64,000 nucleotides of DNA from Sphingomonas sp. Leaf343 (GCF_001423765.1 NZ_LMPG01000010.1:63220-127219); one strand, 5' to 3'. Positions 10,293 to 19,723 are shown, counted from the first letter of the stretch. Numbers and translations: made by a program. Notes: generated by a model not told the origin, from the sequence alone.

Positions 10293-11013
10293 CGGACGCC
10301 CAAAGTCGTTCCTTTTGATCCAGCGTCATTGCTGAAAATCCGGCGCCCGCCAGAGCCTCCATGCCCGCGAAGCGTCGCTCGAACTTGGCGTTGGCGTCGC
10401 GCAGCGCGGCCTCGGGATCGACGCCGCGATGGCGGGCGTAGTTCACGACGCTGAACAGCAGATCGCCGATCTCTTCGGCGAGTCCGTCCGGGCCGGCGTC
10501 ATCGACTTCCGCCAGTTCCTCGTCGATCTTCGCGCGCGGTCCAGTGGCATCAGGCCAGTCGAACCCGACCCGCGCCGCGCGCTTCTGCAATTTTTCCGAC
10601 CGGTTGAGCGCCGGCAGTCCCAGCGTGACGCCCACCAGCGCACCGGCATCGGCAGGCCGCTCGGCGGCCTTCACGGTATCCCAATCCGGCCGTTCGCCTG
10701 CGGATCCGAAGATGTGCGGATGCCGACGTTCCATCTTGTCGGCGATCGCCGCCGCGACGTCTTCAAACGCGAACAGACCATCTTCCTCTGCGATTCGGCT
10801 CTGGAACACGACCTGCAGCAAAAGGTCACCCAGTTCGTCGCGGACATCCTCGATCGATCCGCGTGCGACAGCATCGGCGACCTCGTAAGCCTCCTCGATC
10901 GTGTATGGCGCGATCGTGTCCCAGCGTTGCGCCAGATCCCATTCGCAGCCGCTGTCCCGGTCGCGCAGCCGCGCCATGATCGCGAGGAGGCGATCGAGCG
11001 ATGAATCACTCAT
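10273..11013 (-). CDS. mazG: Nucleoside triphosphate pyrophosphohydrolase MazG
   Basis: Hydrolyses (d)NTPs to NMP and PPi, a house-cleaning role. The 246-residue protein has the tandem MazG arrangement. In the first half, TIAPYTIEEAYEVADA and DELGDLLLQVVFQSRIAEE supply the EExxE/ExxD metal ligands. The second half (KIDEELAEVDDAGPDGLAEEIGDLLF, shortened to its key residues E, E, E, D) repeats the pattern. The start is ATG 11013. The 3' end overlaps hflX tail to tail. Confidence 0.94.
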   Translation of the reverse strand: MSDSSLDRLLAIMARLRDRDSGCEWDLAQRWDTIAPYTIEEAYEVADAVARGSIEDVRDELGDLLLQVVFQSRIAEEDGLFAFEDVAAAIADKMERRHPHIFGSAGERPDWDTVKAAERPADAGALVGVTLGLPALNRSEKLQKRAARVGFDWPDATGPRAKIDEELAEVDDAGPDGLAEEIGDLLFSVVNYARHRGVDPEAALRDANAKFERRFAGMEALAGAGFSAMTLDQKERLWASVKRSDG

Positions 11014-11045
11014 GATATCTCGTCGATAATAACCATTATGTAAAA

Positions 11046-11630
11046 CTAAGTCTTGTTTGGCTGGAGGATCAGGGTGCGACCTTCCACGCGCCACGACACC
11101 AGCCGCGACAGGAAGTTCATGCCGATGATGTCCTGATCGCCGAATGCCTCCGACACGACCGCCGCAATGTCGCTGACCGTGACACTACCGACCTTCAGCG
11201 ACTTTATCGTAACCCTACGCGCAACGACGCGACCATTGGCGGTATCGATCATCACTGGAAACGCGCGCTCGTTCAGGTCCAGCCCGGCGGCCTTCGCGGT
11301 TGCGACCGAAAGCGCAATCGTGGTCGCGCCACTGTCCACCAGCATCGGCGCTCGAACGCCGTTGATCGATGCGACCGCGTGGAAATGGCCGTCCTCGGCC
11401 ATGCCAATCCGTGTTTCGGTGCCCGACACCTCCTGATCGTCGAGAAGCCGGTTCAACGACGGCAGTCTGTCTCGTTGGCTGACCAGCACCAGCCCGATCG
11501 CGAAAATCCCTACCCATGCCGCCGCCATCCGTAGCGTTTGCCCCGGTGGCGGCCGCCGGGCGATCAGCGCGGACAGGGGCAGCAGGATCATCAGCCCGTA
11601 GAACACCATATCCACGGACCGCTCGCTCAC
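11046..11630 (-). CDS. TIGR02281-type membrane aspartic protease (retropepsin-like)
   Basis: About 194 residues: two hydrophobic N-terminal segments (FYGLMILLPLSALIA and MAAAWVGIFAIGLVLV), then a single retropepsin-like domain with the catalytic motif MLVDSGATTIALS and a closing IIGMNFLS. Families of this type are single-domain aspartic proteases anchored to the inner membrane; substrates are unknown. The catalytic triplet is DSG instead of the commoner DTG. I chose the GTG at 11630, which forms a GTGA overlap with the upstream metallo-hydrolase stop; an ATG at 11609 is the alternative. It is the last gene of the metG-tatD run. Confidence 0.8.
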   Translation of the reverse strand: MSERSVDMVFYGLMILLPLSALIARRPPPGQTLRMAAAWVGIFAIGLVLVSQRDRLPSLNRLLDDQEVSGTETRIGMAEDGHFHAVASINGVRAPMLVDSGATTIALSVATAKAAGLDLNERAFPVMIDTANGRVVARRVTIKSLKVGSVTVSDIAAVVSEAFGDQDIIGMNFLSRLVSWRVEGRTLILQPNKT

Positions 11631-12385
11631 AGGATCAGCCCGTCGTAACCGGGCTCGACCCCGAACGGCAGCTCTGCCGCCAACGTGGCGTAGTCCAGCG
11701 TATGATCCATGTGCACCGTCGCCGCCCGGCCCGGCCTCAACTCCGCAATCCACGCGAGCGACTGGGCCACCGTTGGGTGCGTCGGATGCGGCTCATGGCG
11801 GAGCGCATCAATGACAAGGACATCCAGATTCTGATACAGCGCTCGCATATCGTCGGTCATTGCACTGAAATCGGTGGCATATCCAATCCGCCTGCCGCCG
11901 GCTTCGAAGCACAGCCCCGCACTGGTGATGCGGCCGTGCGGCTGGTCGGCGACCGACACGACAATGCTGCCGATGGTCAGCCGGTCGGGCAGCACCGTCG
12001 CCTCTACCGTCGCCGGATAACCGCCCTTGCCCTCGAATACATAGGCGAACCGATCCTTCAGGACCCTCAGCGTCGCCGATCGCGCATGGCCGGGCACCGG
12101 CCGGCCAAGAGCATGATACAATTGGCGAAGGTCATCGATCCCGTGGCAGTGGTCGGCATGATCGTGCGTCCAGATTACTGCATCGACCCGGCCTACCTCG
12201 ACCGCCAGCAACTGCTCGCGCATGTCCGGACTCGTATCGACCAGAATGCGCGTATCGTCATGTTCGACGAGGATCGACGCGCGCGAGCGGCGGTTTCGCG
12301 GCTCATCTGGATCGCATGCGCCCCATTCGTTGCCGATCCGCGGCACACCGGACGATGTGCCGGAGCCGAGGATCGTGACCTTCAT
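11627..12385 (-). CDS. MBL-fold metallo-hydrolase (PhnP-like)
   Basis: A 252-residue metallo-beta-lactamase fold protein. It starts with ILGSGTSSGVPRIG and carries the zinc motif THDHADH, a downstream Asp (ATDFSAM) and the His in HMDHTL. The pattern fits the PhnP/RNase Z-like group of phosphodiesterases. It sits in the conserved order metG-tatD-MBL with 4-nt ATGA overlaps on both sides, so it is translated from a shared message with tatD. The substrate cannot be told from sequence. Confidence 0.88.
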   Translation of the reverse strand: MKVTILGSGTSSGVPRIGNEWGACDPDEPRNRRSRASILVEHDDTRILVDTSPDMREQLLAVEVGRVDAVIWTHDHADHCHGIDDLRQLYHALGRPVPGHARSATLRVLKDRFAYVFEGKGGYPATVEATVLPDRLTIGSIVVSVADQPHGRITSAGLCFEAGGRRIGYATDFSAMTDDMRALYQNLDVLVIDALRHEPHPTHPTVAQSLAWIAELRPGRAATVHMDHTLDYATLAAELPFGVEPGYDGLIL

Positions 12386-13158
12386 GCGCGCGTCTTGGCG
12401 AACAGGGTGTGGAAATTCTCCGCCGTCCGTTCGGCGAGCGCCACCGGATCGTCGCCACGCAACTTGGCTACGAACGCCAACGTATCGACGACAAACGCCG
12501 GCTCGCCGGGTCTTCCCCGATGCGGAACGGGCGCGAGGAACGGCGCGTCGGTTTCAACCAATATCCGCTCCGCGGGCAGGTCGCGCGCCGTCGCCTGTAG
12601 ATCAATCGCGTTCTTAAAGGTGACGATGCCGGAGATCGAGATGTAGAATCCCAACGCCAGCGCCTTGTCGGCGAAACTTCGACTGGCCGTGAAACAGTGG
12701 ATGACGCCGGGATAGGCCCCATTCCCCATCTCCTCCGCCAGGATGGCGGCGGTGTCCTCCTCCGCGTCGCGCGTATGGACGATCAGCGGCAGGCCGGTGT
12801 CGCGACACGCTGCGATGTGCGCGCGGAAGCTGGCCTGCTGCCGCTCCCGGTCGGAATGATCGTAATGATAGTCGAGGCCTGATTCACCAATGCCGACGAT
12901 CCGCGGATGCGTGGCGCGCTCGACGAGTTTGGCGGTGTCGACATGCGCGTGCTGGTCCGCCTCGTGCGGGTGGATGCCCACCGTCGCCCAGACGTCGGGC
13001 TCGCGCTCCGCGGTGGCGAGCACCGCGTCCCATTCGCTCTCCCGCGTGGCGATGTTGAGCATCGCCGTTACGCCGCGCGCACGGGCACGGGCCAGCACTG
13101 CCGGCTGATCCTCGACCAGCCCCTTGTAGTTCAGGTGGCAATGGCTGTCGGCAAGCAT
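12382..13158 (-). CDS. tatD: TatD family metal-dependent hydrolase
   Basis: A 258-residue amidohydrolase-fold protein with the HxH motif at the start (DSHCHL), GIGESGLDYHYD (metal Glu), IVHTRDAEEDT, GVIHCFTAS and LVETDAPFLAP. TatD proteins act as 3'-5' exonucleases or D-aminoacyl/DNA hydrolases. The gene abuts metG (its start shares base 13158 with the metG stop) and overlaps the metallo-hydrolase by 4 nt, so it lies in one operon with them. Confidence 0.92.
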   Translation of the reverse strand: MLADSHCHLNYKGLVEDQPAVLARARARGVTAMLNIATRESEWDAVLATAEREPDVWATVGIHPHEADQHAHVDTAKLVERATHPRIVGIGESGLDYHYDHSDRERQQASFRAHIAACRDTGLPLIVHTRDAEEDTAAILAEEMGNGAYPGVIHCFTASRSFADKALALGFYISISGIVTFKNAIDLQATARDLPAERILVETDAPFLAPVPHRGRPGEPAFVVDTLAFVAKLRGDDPVALAERTAENFHTLFAKTRA

Positions 13159-14708
13159 CAGGCGACCTCCGCCGGCAGCTCCAGCCGGGGGAAGGCAGGC
13201 TTCGGCGCGGCGAGGCGGAAACCGCTGGCCACCTGCGCCGCATACCAGCCGTCGTCGTCGATCGCCGCATGATCGCGCGCATCGGCGCCAAGCAGGTCAA
13301 GGATCGTCGCCGCGCCCGTGGGCACCACCGGCAGGATCGCGATCGCCAGCATCCGGATCGCGCGGACCAGCGTACCCAGCACCGCGTGCATCCGTTCCGG
13401 ATCGGTCTTGCGCAGCGACCACGGCGCCTGCACGTCGATATACTGGTTGCAGGCATAGACGCCGCGCATCCACGCCTCGATCCCCTGGCTCAGCGACAGG
13501 TCGCCGAACGCCGCTTTCAGCGCGGCGCAGGCGACGACGACCTCCTCGATCAGGACGGCGTCGGCATCGTCGCGCCGGCCGGCATCGGGAAACGCGCCGT
13601 CGAGATTCTTGGCGATGAACGACAAGGTCCGCTGGGCGAGATTGCCGAACGCGTTCGCCAGTTCGGCGTTGACGCGAGTCACGATCGCCTCGGGCGAGTA
13701 GGAGCCGTCCTGCCCGAAGCTGACCTCGCGCAGGAAGAAATAGCGGAGCGCATCGATCCCGAACGCGTCGGCCAGTGCCATCGGATCGACGACGTTGCCG
13801 ACCGATTTCGACATCTTCTCGCCGCGGCTGAGCAGGAAACCGTGCCCGAACACGCTCTTGGGCAGCGGGATCTTCGCCGACATCAGGAACGCCGGCCAGT
13901 AGACCGCGTGAAAACGGACGATGTCCTTGCCGATCAGATGCAGGTCCGCCGGCCAGAACCGCGCATTCGATACGCTCGCGTCGGGATAGCCCGTTCCGGT
14001 CAGGTAATTGGTCAGCGCATCGACCCACACGTACATGACGTGTCCGGGACTGCCCGGCACCGGCACGCCCCAGTCGAAACTGGTCCGCGATACGGACAGG
14101 TCCGACAGGCCGCCCTCGACGAACCGCATGACCTCGTTGCGGCGGCTGTCCGGCCGGATGAAATCCGGTTCGGCCGCATAGAGGTCGAGCAGCGGCTGCT
14201 GATACTTCGACAGGCGGAAGAACCACGTCTCCTCGGCCGTCCACTCGACCGGGGTCCCCTGCGGCGACAGGCGATCGTCGCCCTCCCCCGTCAGCTCCTT
14301 CTCGTCGTAAAATGCTTCGTCGCGAACCGAGTACCAGCCCTCGTACCGGTCGAGATACAGGTCGCCGGATTCCACCATCGCCTGCCAGATCGCCTGACTG
14401 GCGGCATAATGATCCCTGTCCACCGTGCGAATGAACCGATCATACGAGATGTGAAAGCGATCCGCCATACCACTGAAATGCGATGACATTTCATCTGCAA
14501 ACGCGCGAGTTTCCAGCCCCCGGGCGCGCGCCGCCTGCGCCATCTTCAGCCCGTGCTCGTCGGTGCCGGTCTGGAACAGCACGTCGCGCCCGGCCTGCCG
14601 CTGAAAGCGGGCGATGACGTCGGCGGCAACCATCTCGTACGCATGGCCGATATGCGGCCGTCCGTTGGGATAGTGGATCGCGGTGGTAATGTAGAAGGGC
14701 TCACCCAT
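13158..14708 (-). CDS. metG: Methionyl-tRNA synthetase
   Basis: Charges tRNA(Met). The 516-residue enzyme has the class I signatures HIGH (residues 19-22, in GRPHIGHAYE) and KMSKS (near 297, in RGEKMSKSVGN), and ends shortly after the anticodon-binding helical domain. It is the short form without the C-terminal tRNA-binding appendage. The ATG at 14708 has AGGGACGG upstream and opens with GEPFYITTAIHYPNG. A 78-nt gap separates it from holB. Confidence 0.96.
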   Translation of the reverse strand: MGEPFYITTAIHYPNGRPHIGHAYEMVAADVIARFQRQAGRDVLFQTGTDEHGLKMAQAARARGLETRAFADEMSSHFSGMADRFHISYDRFIRTVDRDHYAASQAIWQAMVESGDLYLDRYEGWYSVRDEAFYDEKELTGEGDDRLSPQGTPVEWTAEETWFFRLSKYQQPLLDLYAAEPDFIRPDSRRNEVMRFVEGGLSDLSVSRTSFDWGVPVPGSPGHVMYVWVDALTNYLTGTGYPDASVSNARFWPADLHLIGKDIVRFHAVYWPAFLMSAKIPLPKSVFGHGFLLSRGEKMSKSVGNVVDPMALADAFGIDALRYFFLREVSFGQDGSYSPEAIVTRVNAELANAFGNLAQRTLSFIAKNLDGAFPDAGRRDDADAVLIEEVVVACAALKAAFGDLSLSQGIEAWMRGVYACNQYIDVQAPWSLRKTDPERMHAVLGTLVRAIRMLAIAILPVVPTGAATILDLLGADARDHAAIDDDGWYAAQVASGFRLAAPKPAFPRLELPAEVA

Positions 14709-14786
14709 AGTCGCCGTCCCTACGGCGCACGCCTCGCACTGGCAATGTCCGAACGATCTTACGGGCGGCCTCTGCAACGACCTGGA

Positions 14787-15758
14787 TCAGTCGGCGTGCA
14801 GTCTCGCGAGAATGCACGCCATCTCGAACACGGTACCGCTAGCGTCCAGCGACAGACCGCGTGCGGCTCCGGCCAGTTCGCGCGCGGCGGCATGCGCATC
14901 GAGCGCGGTCCTCAGCGGCTCTCCCAAGCGCGCCTTCGCCGCGCAGGCGATGAATGCCGGAACCCGGTCGAGGAACGCTTCGTAGCGGGCCTGCGCCGGC
15001 TTGCCCGACAGTTGCTTCGCCAGCGCCGCGCGCTGGCCATTGTCGGGGTCCCCGTCCGCAGCGATAGCGGCGATCGCCTGATCCACCCTGCCGAGATCGA
15101 GGCCCGCGAAGCGCAGCCCCCGCCCCGGCGCGCCGTCCGCGGCGGCGACCAGCGCGGCGATCTCCGACTCGTCCGCCTCGGGCAATTGCGCGTGCAGGAC
15201 CGTCGCAACCTCCCCATCGGCCAACCGCTCGAAGCGCAGCAAGCGGCACCGGGAACGGATCGTCGGCAGCAGCTTGCCGGGTGCATGACTGACCAGCAGG
15301 AAGATCGTACCCGCCGGCGGCTCCTCCAGGTTCTTGAGCAAGGCGTTCGCGCCGCTGCGCTCCAGATCGTCGATCGAGTCAATCACGACCACGCGACGGC
15401 TGCTCATCGCGGGCGCGGTGGCAAACAGCGGCTGGAGCGTGCGAACCTGCGCGATCGTGATCGACCGCGCGAATTCGGGTTTGTCCGGGTCCTTCTGCAA
15501 CCGTTCGAGCAGCCGGTAATCGGGGTGCGAACCGGCCGCGAACAGGAACGCCGTACGGTGATCGTCCGGCACGCCGAAGCCCGGTGGCAACGACCGATCG
15601 ATGGCTTCGGCCAGCATCCGACGCGCTGCCATGCGCGCGAAGCTCGCTTTTCCGACCCCCTCGGGACCGGCGATCAACCAGGCATGATGCAACGCCCCGC
15701 TGTCCAGCGCCGCGCGAAATCCCGCCCGCGCCGCCGCGTTGCCGAGGAGTGACGTCAC
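14787..15758 (-). CDS. holB: DNA polymerase III delta' subunit
   Basis: Clamp-loader subunit. The 323-residue AAA+ protein has GPEGVGKAS (about 31-39), a Walker B-like VVVIDSIDDL, the SRC motif (IRSRCRLLRF) and LLKNLEEPPAGT, all typical of delta'. It starts at GTG 15758, only 4 nt after the carboxypeptidase stop. A thymidylate kinase gene, which often lies between these two genes in alphaproteobacteria, is absent. Confidence 0.9.
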   Translation of the reverse strand: MTSLLGNAAARAGFRAALDSGALHHAWLIAGPEGVGKASFARMAARRMLAEAIDRSLPPGFGVPDDHRTAFLFAAGSHPDYRLLERLQKDPDKPEFARSITIAQVRTLQPLFATAPAMSSRRVVVIDSIDDLERSGANALLKNLEEPPAGTIFLLVSHAPGKLLPTIRSRCRLLRFERLADGEVATVLHAQLPEADESEIAALVAAADGAPGRGLRFAGLDLGRVDQAIAAIAADGDPDNGQRAALAKQLSGKPAQARYEAFLDRVPAFIACAAKARLGEPLRTALDAHAAARELAGAARGLSLDASGTVFEMACILARLHAD

Positions 15759-15762
15759 CGCG

Positions 15763-16938
15763 TCATCCGAAGAACGACGTCAGCCCGTTCCATGCGCGGC
15801 GAAAGAAGCCCGCCTCCCCGACATCGGCCGCCGCGACCAGCGGCAGGCGCTGCTCGGGCACGTCCGGCGAGGACACGACGAGATCCGCGATATGCTGGCC
15901 CGCCTTGATCGGGGCCTTGATCGGCCCATTATAGACGACGCGGGCCTTCAGTTCGGGAGCCAGACCAGCGGGCAGCGTCACCGTCAGAGCCTTGGGCGCG
16001 ACGAGGCCGACGGTGGATGCATCGCCCATCTGGACGTCGGCGGTTTCGACCTGCTTGCCCTTGGCCGCGATCGGCTTGGCCTGCCACGCGCGAAAGCCCC
16101 AGTCCATCATCCGCACCGATTCCTCGGCCCGCTGTCCGAAGGTGTTGAGTCCGGCCACGACCATCACGAGGCGACGGCCGTTCTGTTCCGCCGATCCGGT
16201 GAAGCCGTACCCGGCCTCCTCGGTGTGGCCGGTCTTCAGCCCGTCGGCACCGGCGACGCGGCCCAGCAACGGATCGCGATTGGCCTGCGTGATCTCCGCG
16301 CCGCCCATCGTCTTGCCCCAGGTGAAATCCCGGCGCGAATAGAACTGCTTGTAGAGCTGCGGGAAGTTGGTGATCGTCGCGTCGGCCAGCTCGGCAAGGT
16401 CATGCGCGGTGACGAAGGTGACGCCGTTGTCGGGCCAGCCGTTCGACGTGCCGAAATGACTGTTCTTGAGGCCGATCTGCCCGGCCATCCGGTTCATCCG
16501 CTCCGTGAACGATTGTTCGGAGCCGGAAATATGCTCCGCCAGGACGACACACGCATCGTTCCCCGACAGCGTGACGATCCCGTAGAGCAGGTTGGCGACG
16601 CTGACCTGTTCGTTCGCCGACAGGAACATCGTCGATCCGGCCGCCGGGCCGTGCCAGCGCTGCCACGTCTCCGGGCGGACCGTGACCATGTCGTTCAGCT
16701 TCAGCTCGCCGCGCTTGATGAGGTCGAACGCGACGTAGACCGTCATCATCTTCGCCATCGATGCGGGCGGCATGCGGCGATCGGCGTCGCGCGCGAACAG
16801 CACCGCGCCCGTCGACAGGTCCTTAAGATAGGCGATCGGCGCGGGCGTCTGGAACTGCGGCGCAGCCGCGATCGAGGGTACGGCGAGCGCCGCGAGAGCG
16901 AGCGGTGCGGCGAACGGAGCGAGGTAAAGCCTGATCAT
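15763..16938 (-). CDS. D-alanyl-D-alanine carboxypeptidase (PBP5/6 type)
   Basis: Trims the terminal D-Ala from peptidoglycan pentapeptides in the periplasm. The 391-residue product has an N-terminal signal peptide (hydrophobic run ending SIAAAPQF), then the three penicillin-binding motifs: SMAK (SxxK), SGNDA (SxN) and KTGHTEEAG (KTG). A C-terminal beta domain and a short amphipathic tail follow. It lies directly upstream of holB and downstream of an MltB-like transglycosylase, so this half of the run links wall metabolism to metG-holB. Confidence 0.93.
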   Translation of the reverse strand: MIRLYLAPFAAPLALAALAVPSIAAAPQFQTPAPIAYLKDLSTGAVLFARDADRRMPPASMAKMMTVYVAFDLIKRGELKLNDMVTVRPETWQRWHGPAAGSTMFLSANEQVSVANLLYGIVTLSGNDACVVLAEHISGSEQSFTERMNRMAGQIGLKNSHFGTSNGWPDNGVTFVTAHDLAELADATITNFPQLYKQFYSRRDFTWGKTMGGAEITQANRDPLLGRVAGADGLKTGHTEEAGYGFTGSAEQNGRRLVMVVAGLNTFGQRAEESVRMMDWGFRAWQAKPIAAKGKQVETADVQMGDASTVGLVAPKALTVTLPAGLAPELKARVVYNGPIKAPIKAGQHIADLVVSSPDVPEQRLPLVAAADVGEAGFFRRAWNGLTSFFG

Positions 16939-16970
16939 GTCACGGTCCTTAGCGACGCTTCACGGCGGCG

Positions 16971-17990
16971 TCAGCCCTCCACAGCATCGGCGAGCAGACC
17001 CACCGACAAGGCGTAGAAATTCGAGCAGTTATAATCGAGGATGACACGATAATTGCCGGTCAGCAGGTACGCGGTGGCGCCCTCCCCGTCCGGCTCCATC
17101 AGCGTCGCCTGAACATTGTCCGCCGGAAAGGCGCGGCCCTGAGGCAGGATGCCGAGCGCGCGCCACTCCGCCATCGAACGCCAGCCGCTGTGCCGCTGGA
17201 ACACCCGCGGGCAGCGCGGGCTGACCAATGTGTTGCGGATCGCGCTGCGGTCGAACGTCGACGGCACCGACACCGCTACGCCCCACGGCTGGCCCGGACG
17301 CCAGCCCGCATTGGCGAAGTAATTGGCGATGGAGGCCAGCGTATCCGGCTGGCTCGACCAGATATCCGCACGGCCATCGCCATCGCCGTCGCGGGCGAGG
17401 CGGAGATAGATCGACGGCAGGAACTGCGGATTGCCCGTCGCCCCGGCCCAGCTGCCCTTCAATTGCGAGCGGGGCACGCCACGATCGATCATCTTCAGCG
17501 CGGCGATCAACTCCCCCTCGAACAGGGCTCGGCGACGTCCCTCGTATGCAAGGCTGGCGAGCGAGCGGATCAGGTCGAAATTGCCGGTGTAGCTGCCGTA
17601 GTTCGTCTCATGCCCCCAGATCGCGACCATGATCGACTCGGGGACGCCGGTCTGTTGCTCGATGCTCGACAGCCGGGCGCGCTGCGCCTGATAGACGCCC
17701 CGCCCACGCCCGATCCGGGCGGCATCGACATGCTGCGCGCGGTATGGCGCGAAGGGCGAGAAGCTGGTGCTTTGCGGGTTGCCGGGCTGACCGCGGTCGA
17801 GATCTATGACGCGCGGATTGACCGTCAGACCCATGAATTCGCGATCGACGGTGGCGGCCTGAACCCCTTGTGCGACCGCGCGCACCTTCACCTGCATCAG
17901 ATATGCGTCGAATGCAGCATCCTGCGCCGCGACGGGCGTGATATTGGCCGCTACGGCGATGACGGCCAGCGCCGCTTTCTGTCCCCACAT
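16971..17990 (-). CDS. Lytic murein transglycosylase, MltB family
   Basis: Cleaves the glycan strand of peptidoglycan to 1,6-anhydro products. The 339-residue protein has a signal peptide (QKAALAVIAVAANITPVAAQ) and the SLT_2/MltB fold: MVAIWGHETNYG with the catalytic Glu, GSWAGATGNPQFLPS, DGDGRADIW and the C-terminal DYNCSNFYALSVG. No lipobox is seen, so it is probably a soluble periplasmic form. The ATG at 17990 has a strong GAGGAGGGG site. The gene points away from tRNA-Ser, with 91 bp between them. Confidence 0.92.
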   Translation of the reverse strand: MWGQKAALAVIAVAANITPVAAQDAAFDAYLMQVKVRAVAQGVQAATVDREFMGLTVNPRVIDLDRGQPGNPQSTSFSPFAPYRAQHVDAARIGRGRGVYQAQRARLSSIEQQTGVPESIMVAIWGHETNYGSYTGNFDLIRSLASLAYEGRRRALFEGELIAALKMIDRGVPRSQLKGSWAGATGNPQFLPSIYLRLARDGDGDGRADIWSSQPDTLASIANYFANAGWRPGQPWGVAVSVPSTFDRSAIRNTLVSPRCPRVFQRHSGWRSMAEWRALGILPQGRAFPADNVQATLMEPDGEGATAYLLTGNYRVILDYNCSNFYALSVGLLADAVEG

Positions 17991-18081
17991 CCCCTCCTCA
18001 TCGCGGCCAAAGCCGTTCGCGACAACCCCGATCATCGCCGGGCTTGCACGGACCGGCGCGTCCGCTATCGGGGAGCGCACC

Positions 18082-18171
18082 GGAGAGATGGCCGAGTGGT
18101 TTAAGGCAGCGGTCTTGAAAACCGCCGTAGGTGGAAGCCTACCGTGGGTTCGAATCCCACTCTCTCCGCCA
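18082..18171 (+). tRNA. tRNA-Ser(TGA)
   Basis: A class II tRNA, 90 nt with the encoded GCCA end. The acceptor arms are GGAGAGA and TCTCTCC, the anticodon stem-loop is GCGGT-CTTGAAA-ACCGC with TGA at positions 34-36, followed by a long variable arm (GTAGGTGGAAGCCTAC) and a T arm (GTGGG-TTCGAAT-CCCAC). It reads UCA and related Ser codons. Confidence 0.97.
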
Positions 18172-18191
18172 CTATTCTCATCGGCAACGAA

Positions 18192-18225
18192 AAAGGCCGG
18201 GCGCTCCGATGAGCACCCGGCCTTT
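18192..18225. terminator. Bidirectional terminator between tRNA-Ser and rpmE
   Basis: AAAGGCCGGG pairs with CCCGGCCTTT around a GC-rich loop containing GCTC/GAGC. The A run on one side and T run on the other make it work in both directions, ending tRNA-Ser (+) and rpmE (-), which converge here. Confidence 0.8.
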
Positions 18226-18245
18226 GTTCGCGCAAACCGTGCGGC

Positions 18246-18476
18246 TTACTTGCGGAGCGTGAGCCCGCCGCCGAAACGCTTGTTGAAGCGTGCGACCTGA
18301 CCACCCGTGTCGAGCATCGTGCCGCGACCGCCGGTCCATGCCGGGTGCGCCAGCGGATCGATGTCAAGCGTCATCGTGTCGCCCTCCTTGCCCCAAGTGG
18401 AGCGGGTTTCGAACACGGTGCCGTCGGTCATGACGACCTTGATCGTGTGATAGTCGGGATGGGTATCGGCCTTCAT
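18246..18476 (-). CDS. rpmE: Ribosomal protein bL31
   Basis: A 76-residue large-subunit ribosomal protein. Recognisable parts are the start [23 protein letters not shown] in particular, then [14 protein letters not shown] and the end FNKRFGG. None of the four zinc Cys of the classical type is present, so it is the cysteine-free form. It ends at the bidirectional terminator shared with tRNA-Ser. fabZ, 96 bp upstream on the same strand, may or may not share its promoter. Confidence 0.95.
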   Translation of the reverse strand: MKADTHPDYHTIKVVMTDGTVFETRSTWGKEGDTMTLDIDPLAHPAWTGGRGTMLDTGGQVARFNKRFGGGLTLRK

Positions 18477-18572
18477 GGGTCACGCTCCTGATGTGGCTGG
18501 TTCCGACCAGCCCGAAGAACAAGGCGAGGCCCTTATCGAGCCGCGCCGTCGATGTCAAAATTTACGCGGAGG

Positions 18573-19067
18573 TCAGGCCTGCGACGCCTTCGGCGGATCG
18601 GCGATCATCGCGGTGAACTGCGCCTCCGCAACGACCTGGCCGTCGATCTTCGCGCGTCCAGCGAACTTGCATACGCTGCCGCGTTTCTGCACGAATTCCG
18701 CCTCCAGATGGAGGAGAACGCCCGGCTCCACCGGCTTGCGGAACTTTGCGCCGTCGATCGCCATGAAATAGACGAGCTTGCCCGAACCCGCGAGACCGAG
18801 GCTCTCGACCGCGAGAATACCCGCGGCCTGCGCCAGCGCCTCGACGATCAGGACGCCGGGCATGATCGGCCGACCCGGGAAATGCCCTTGGAAGAACTGC
18901 TCGTTAATCGTCACCGCCTTGATGGCGACGATCCGCTCGTCCTTCACCAGCTCGGCGACGCGGTCGACGAGCAGCATCGGATAGCGATGCGGCAACGCCG
19001 CCATGACGTGCCCGATCTGGAGCGTCGTCATGGCGGTGTCGGCCGGCGCGGACGCCGTGTCGCTCAC
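18573..19067 (-). CDS. fabZ: 3-hydroxyacyl-ACP dehydratase FabZ
   Basis: Dehydrates 3-hydroxyacyl-ACP in fatty acid elongation. The 164 residues carry the hot-dog fold signature [18 protein letters not shown] with the catalytic His62 and Glu76, and [11 protein letters not shown]. It is the last gene of the bamA cluster and overlaps skp by 4 nt (ATGA). An N-terminal extension of about 12 residues ([11 protein letters not shown]) precedes a second possible start, Met13. Confidence 0.95.
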   Translation of the reverse strand: MSDTASAPADTAMTTLQIGHVMAALPHRYPMLLVDRVAELVKDERIVAIKAVTINEQFFQGHFPGRPIMPGVLIVEALAQAAGILAVESLGLAGSGKLVYFMAIDGAKFRKPVEPGVLLHLEAEFVQKRGSVCKFAGRAKIDGQVVAEAQFTAMIADPPKASQA

Positions 19068-19723
19068 CGGCCGGTGTTGGCCGGACGGGCGGCCGGCGTC
19101 GTCGCGGCGGGCGTAGCTGCGGCCGGGGCCGCGGCACCCTGCTGCTGCTGGCCGGGCTGCCAGTTGGCGGGCGGGTTGATGCCGACCGACGGCACCAGAC
19201 GGTCCAACTCCGTCGTGATCGCAGCGGTCACGTCGGCAGCAGGCGCGGCGAACAGGGCCGCGTCGGGGCGCACGAGCAGCGATACGTTGCGGGCGCGGAC
19301 GACGGCCTGAACCGCCTCCGGCAGGCGTCCCGAAATCTGCTCGACCACATAAGCCTGCGCGCGCTGCGCCGGCAGGGTGATACGGCTCAATTCCTGCTGG
19401 GCGGCCTGCTCGCGGGTCTGGATCGTCTGCGCCTGCGTCTGGAGTGCGGCCTGATTGGCATTCGGTGCCGCACGGGCGGTATTGAACGCGGTCACGAGCG
19501 GCTGAAGCTCGCGGCCGATCGCCTCGCGACGGGCGTTCGCCTGATCGATCTGCGCCTTATAGGTCGTTTCGATCTGCGTCCGGGCGGTGGCCCAGGCGCG
19601 CGAGTTGGCGACCGCCTGATCCGGGTTGGCGACGGCGACGGTCTGCGCCGAGGTGGAGTTGGCGACGACAATCGCGGGAACCGCGACCGCAGCGGCGAGC
19701 AGCAGCTTCTTGAAGTTGGTCAT
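19064..19723 (-). CDS. skp: OmpH/Skp family periplasmic chaperone
   Basis: Escorts unfolded outer-membrane proteins to BamA. The 219-residue product has a signal peptide ([23 protein letters not shown]), a long central helical hairpin rich in Gln, Ala and Glu (the Skp tentacles, about residues 40-140), and a low-complexity tail of Gln, Ala, Pro and Thr. It starts at ATG 19723, sharing one base with the bamA stop triplet, and overlaps fabZ by 4 nt. The Ala/Pro tail is longer than in enterobacterial Skp. Confidence 0.9.
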   Translation of the reverse strand: MTNFKKLLLAAAVAVPAIVVANSTSAQTVAVANPDQAVANSRAWATARTQIETTYKAQIDQANARREAIGRELQPLVTAFNTARAAPNANQAALQTQAQTIQTREQAAQQELSRITLPAQRAQAYVVEQISGRLPEAVQAVVRARNVSLLVRPDAALFAAPAADVTAAITTELDRLVPSVGINPPANWQPGQQQQGAAAPAAATPAATTPAARPANTGR

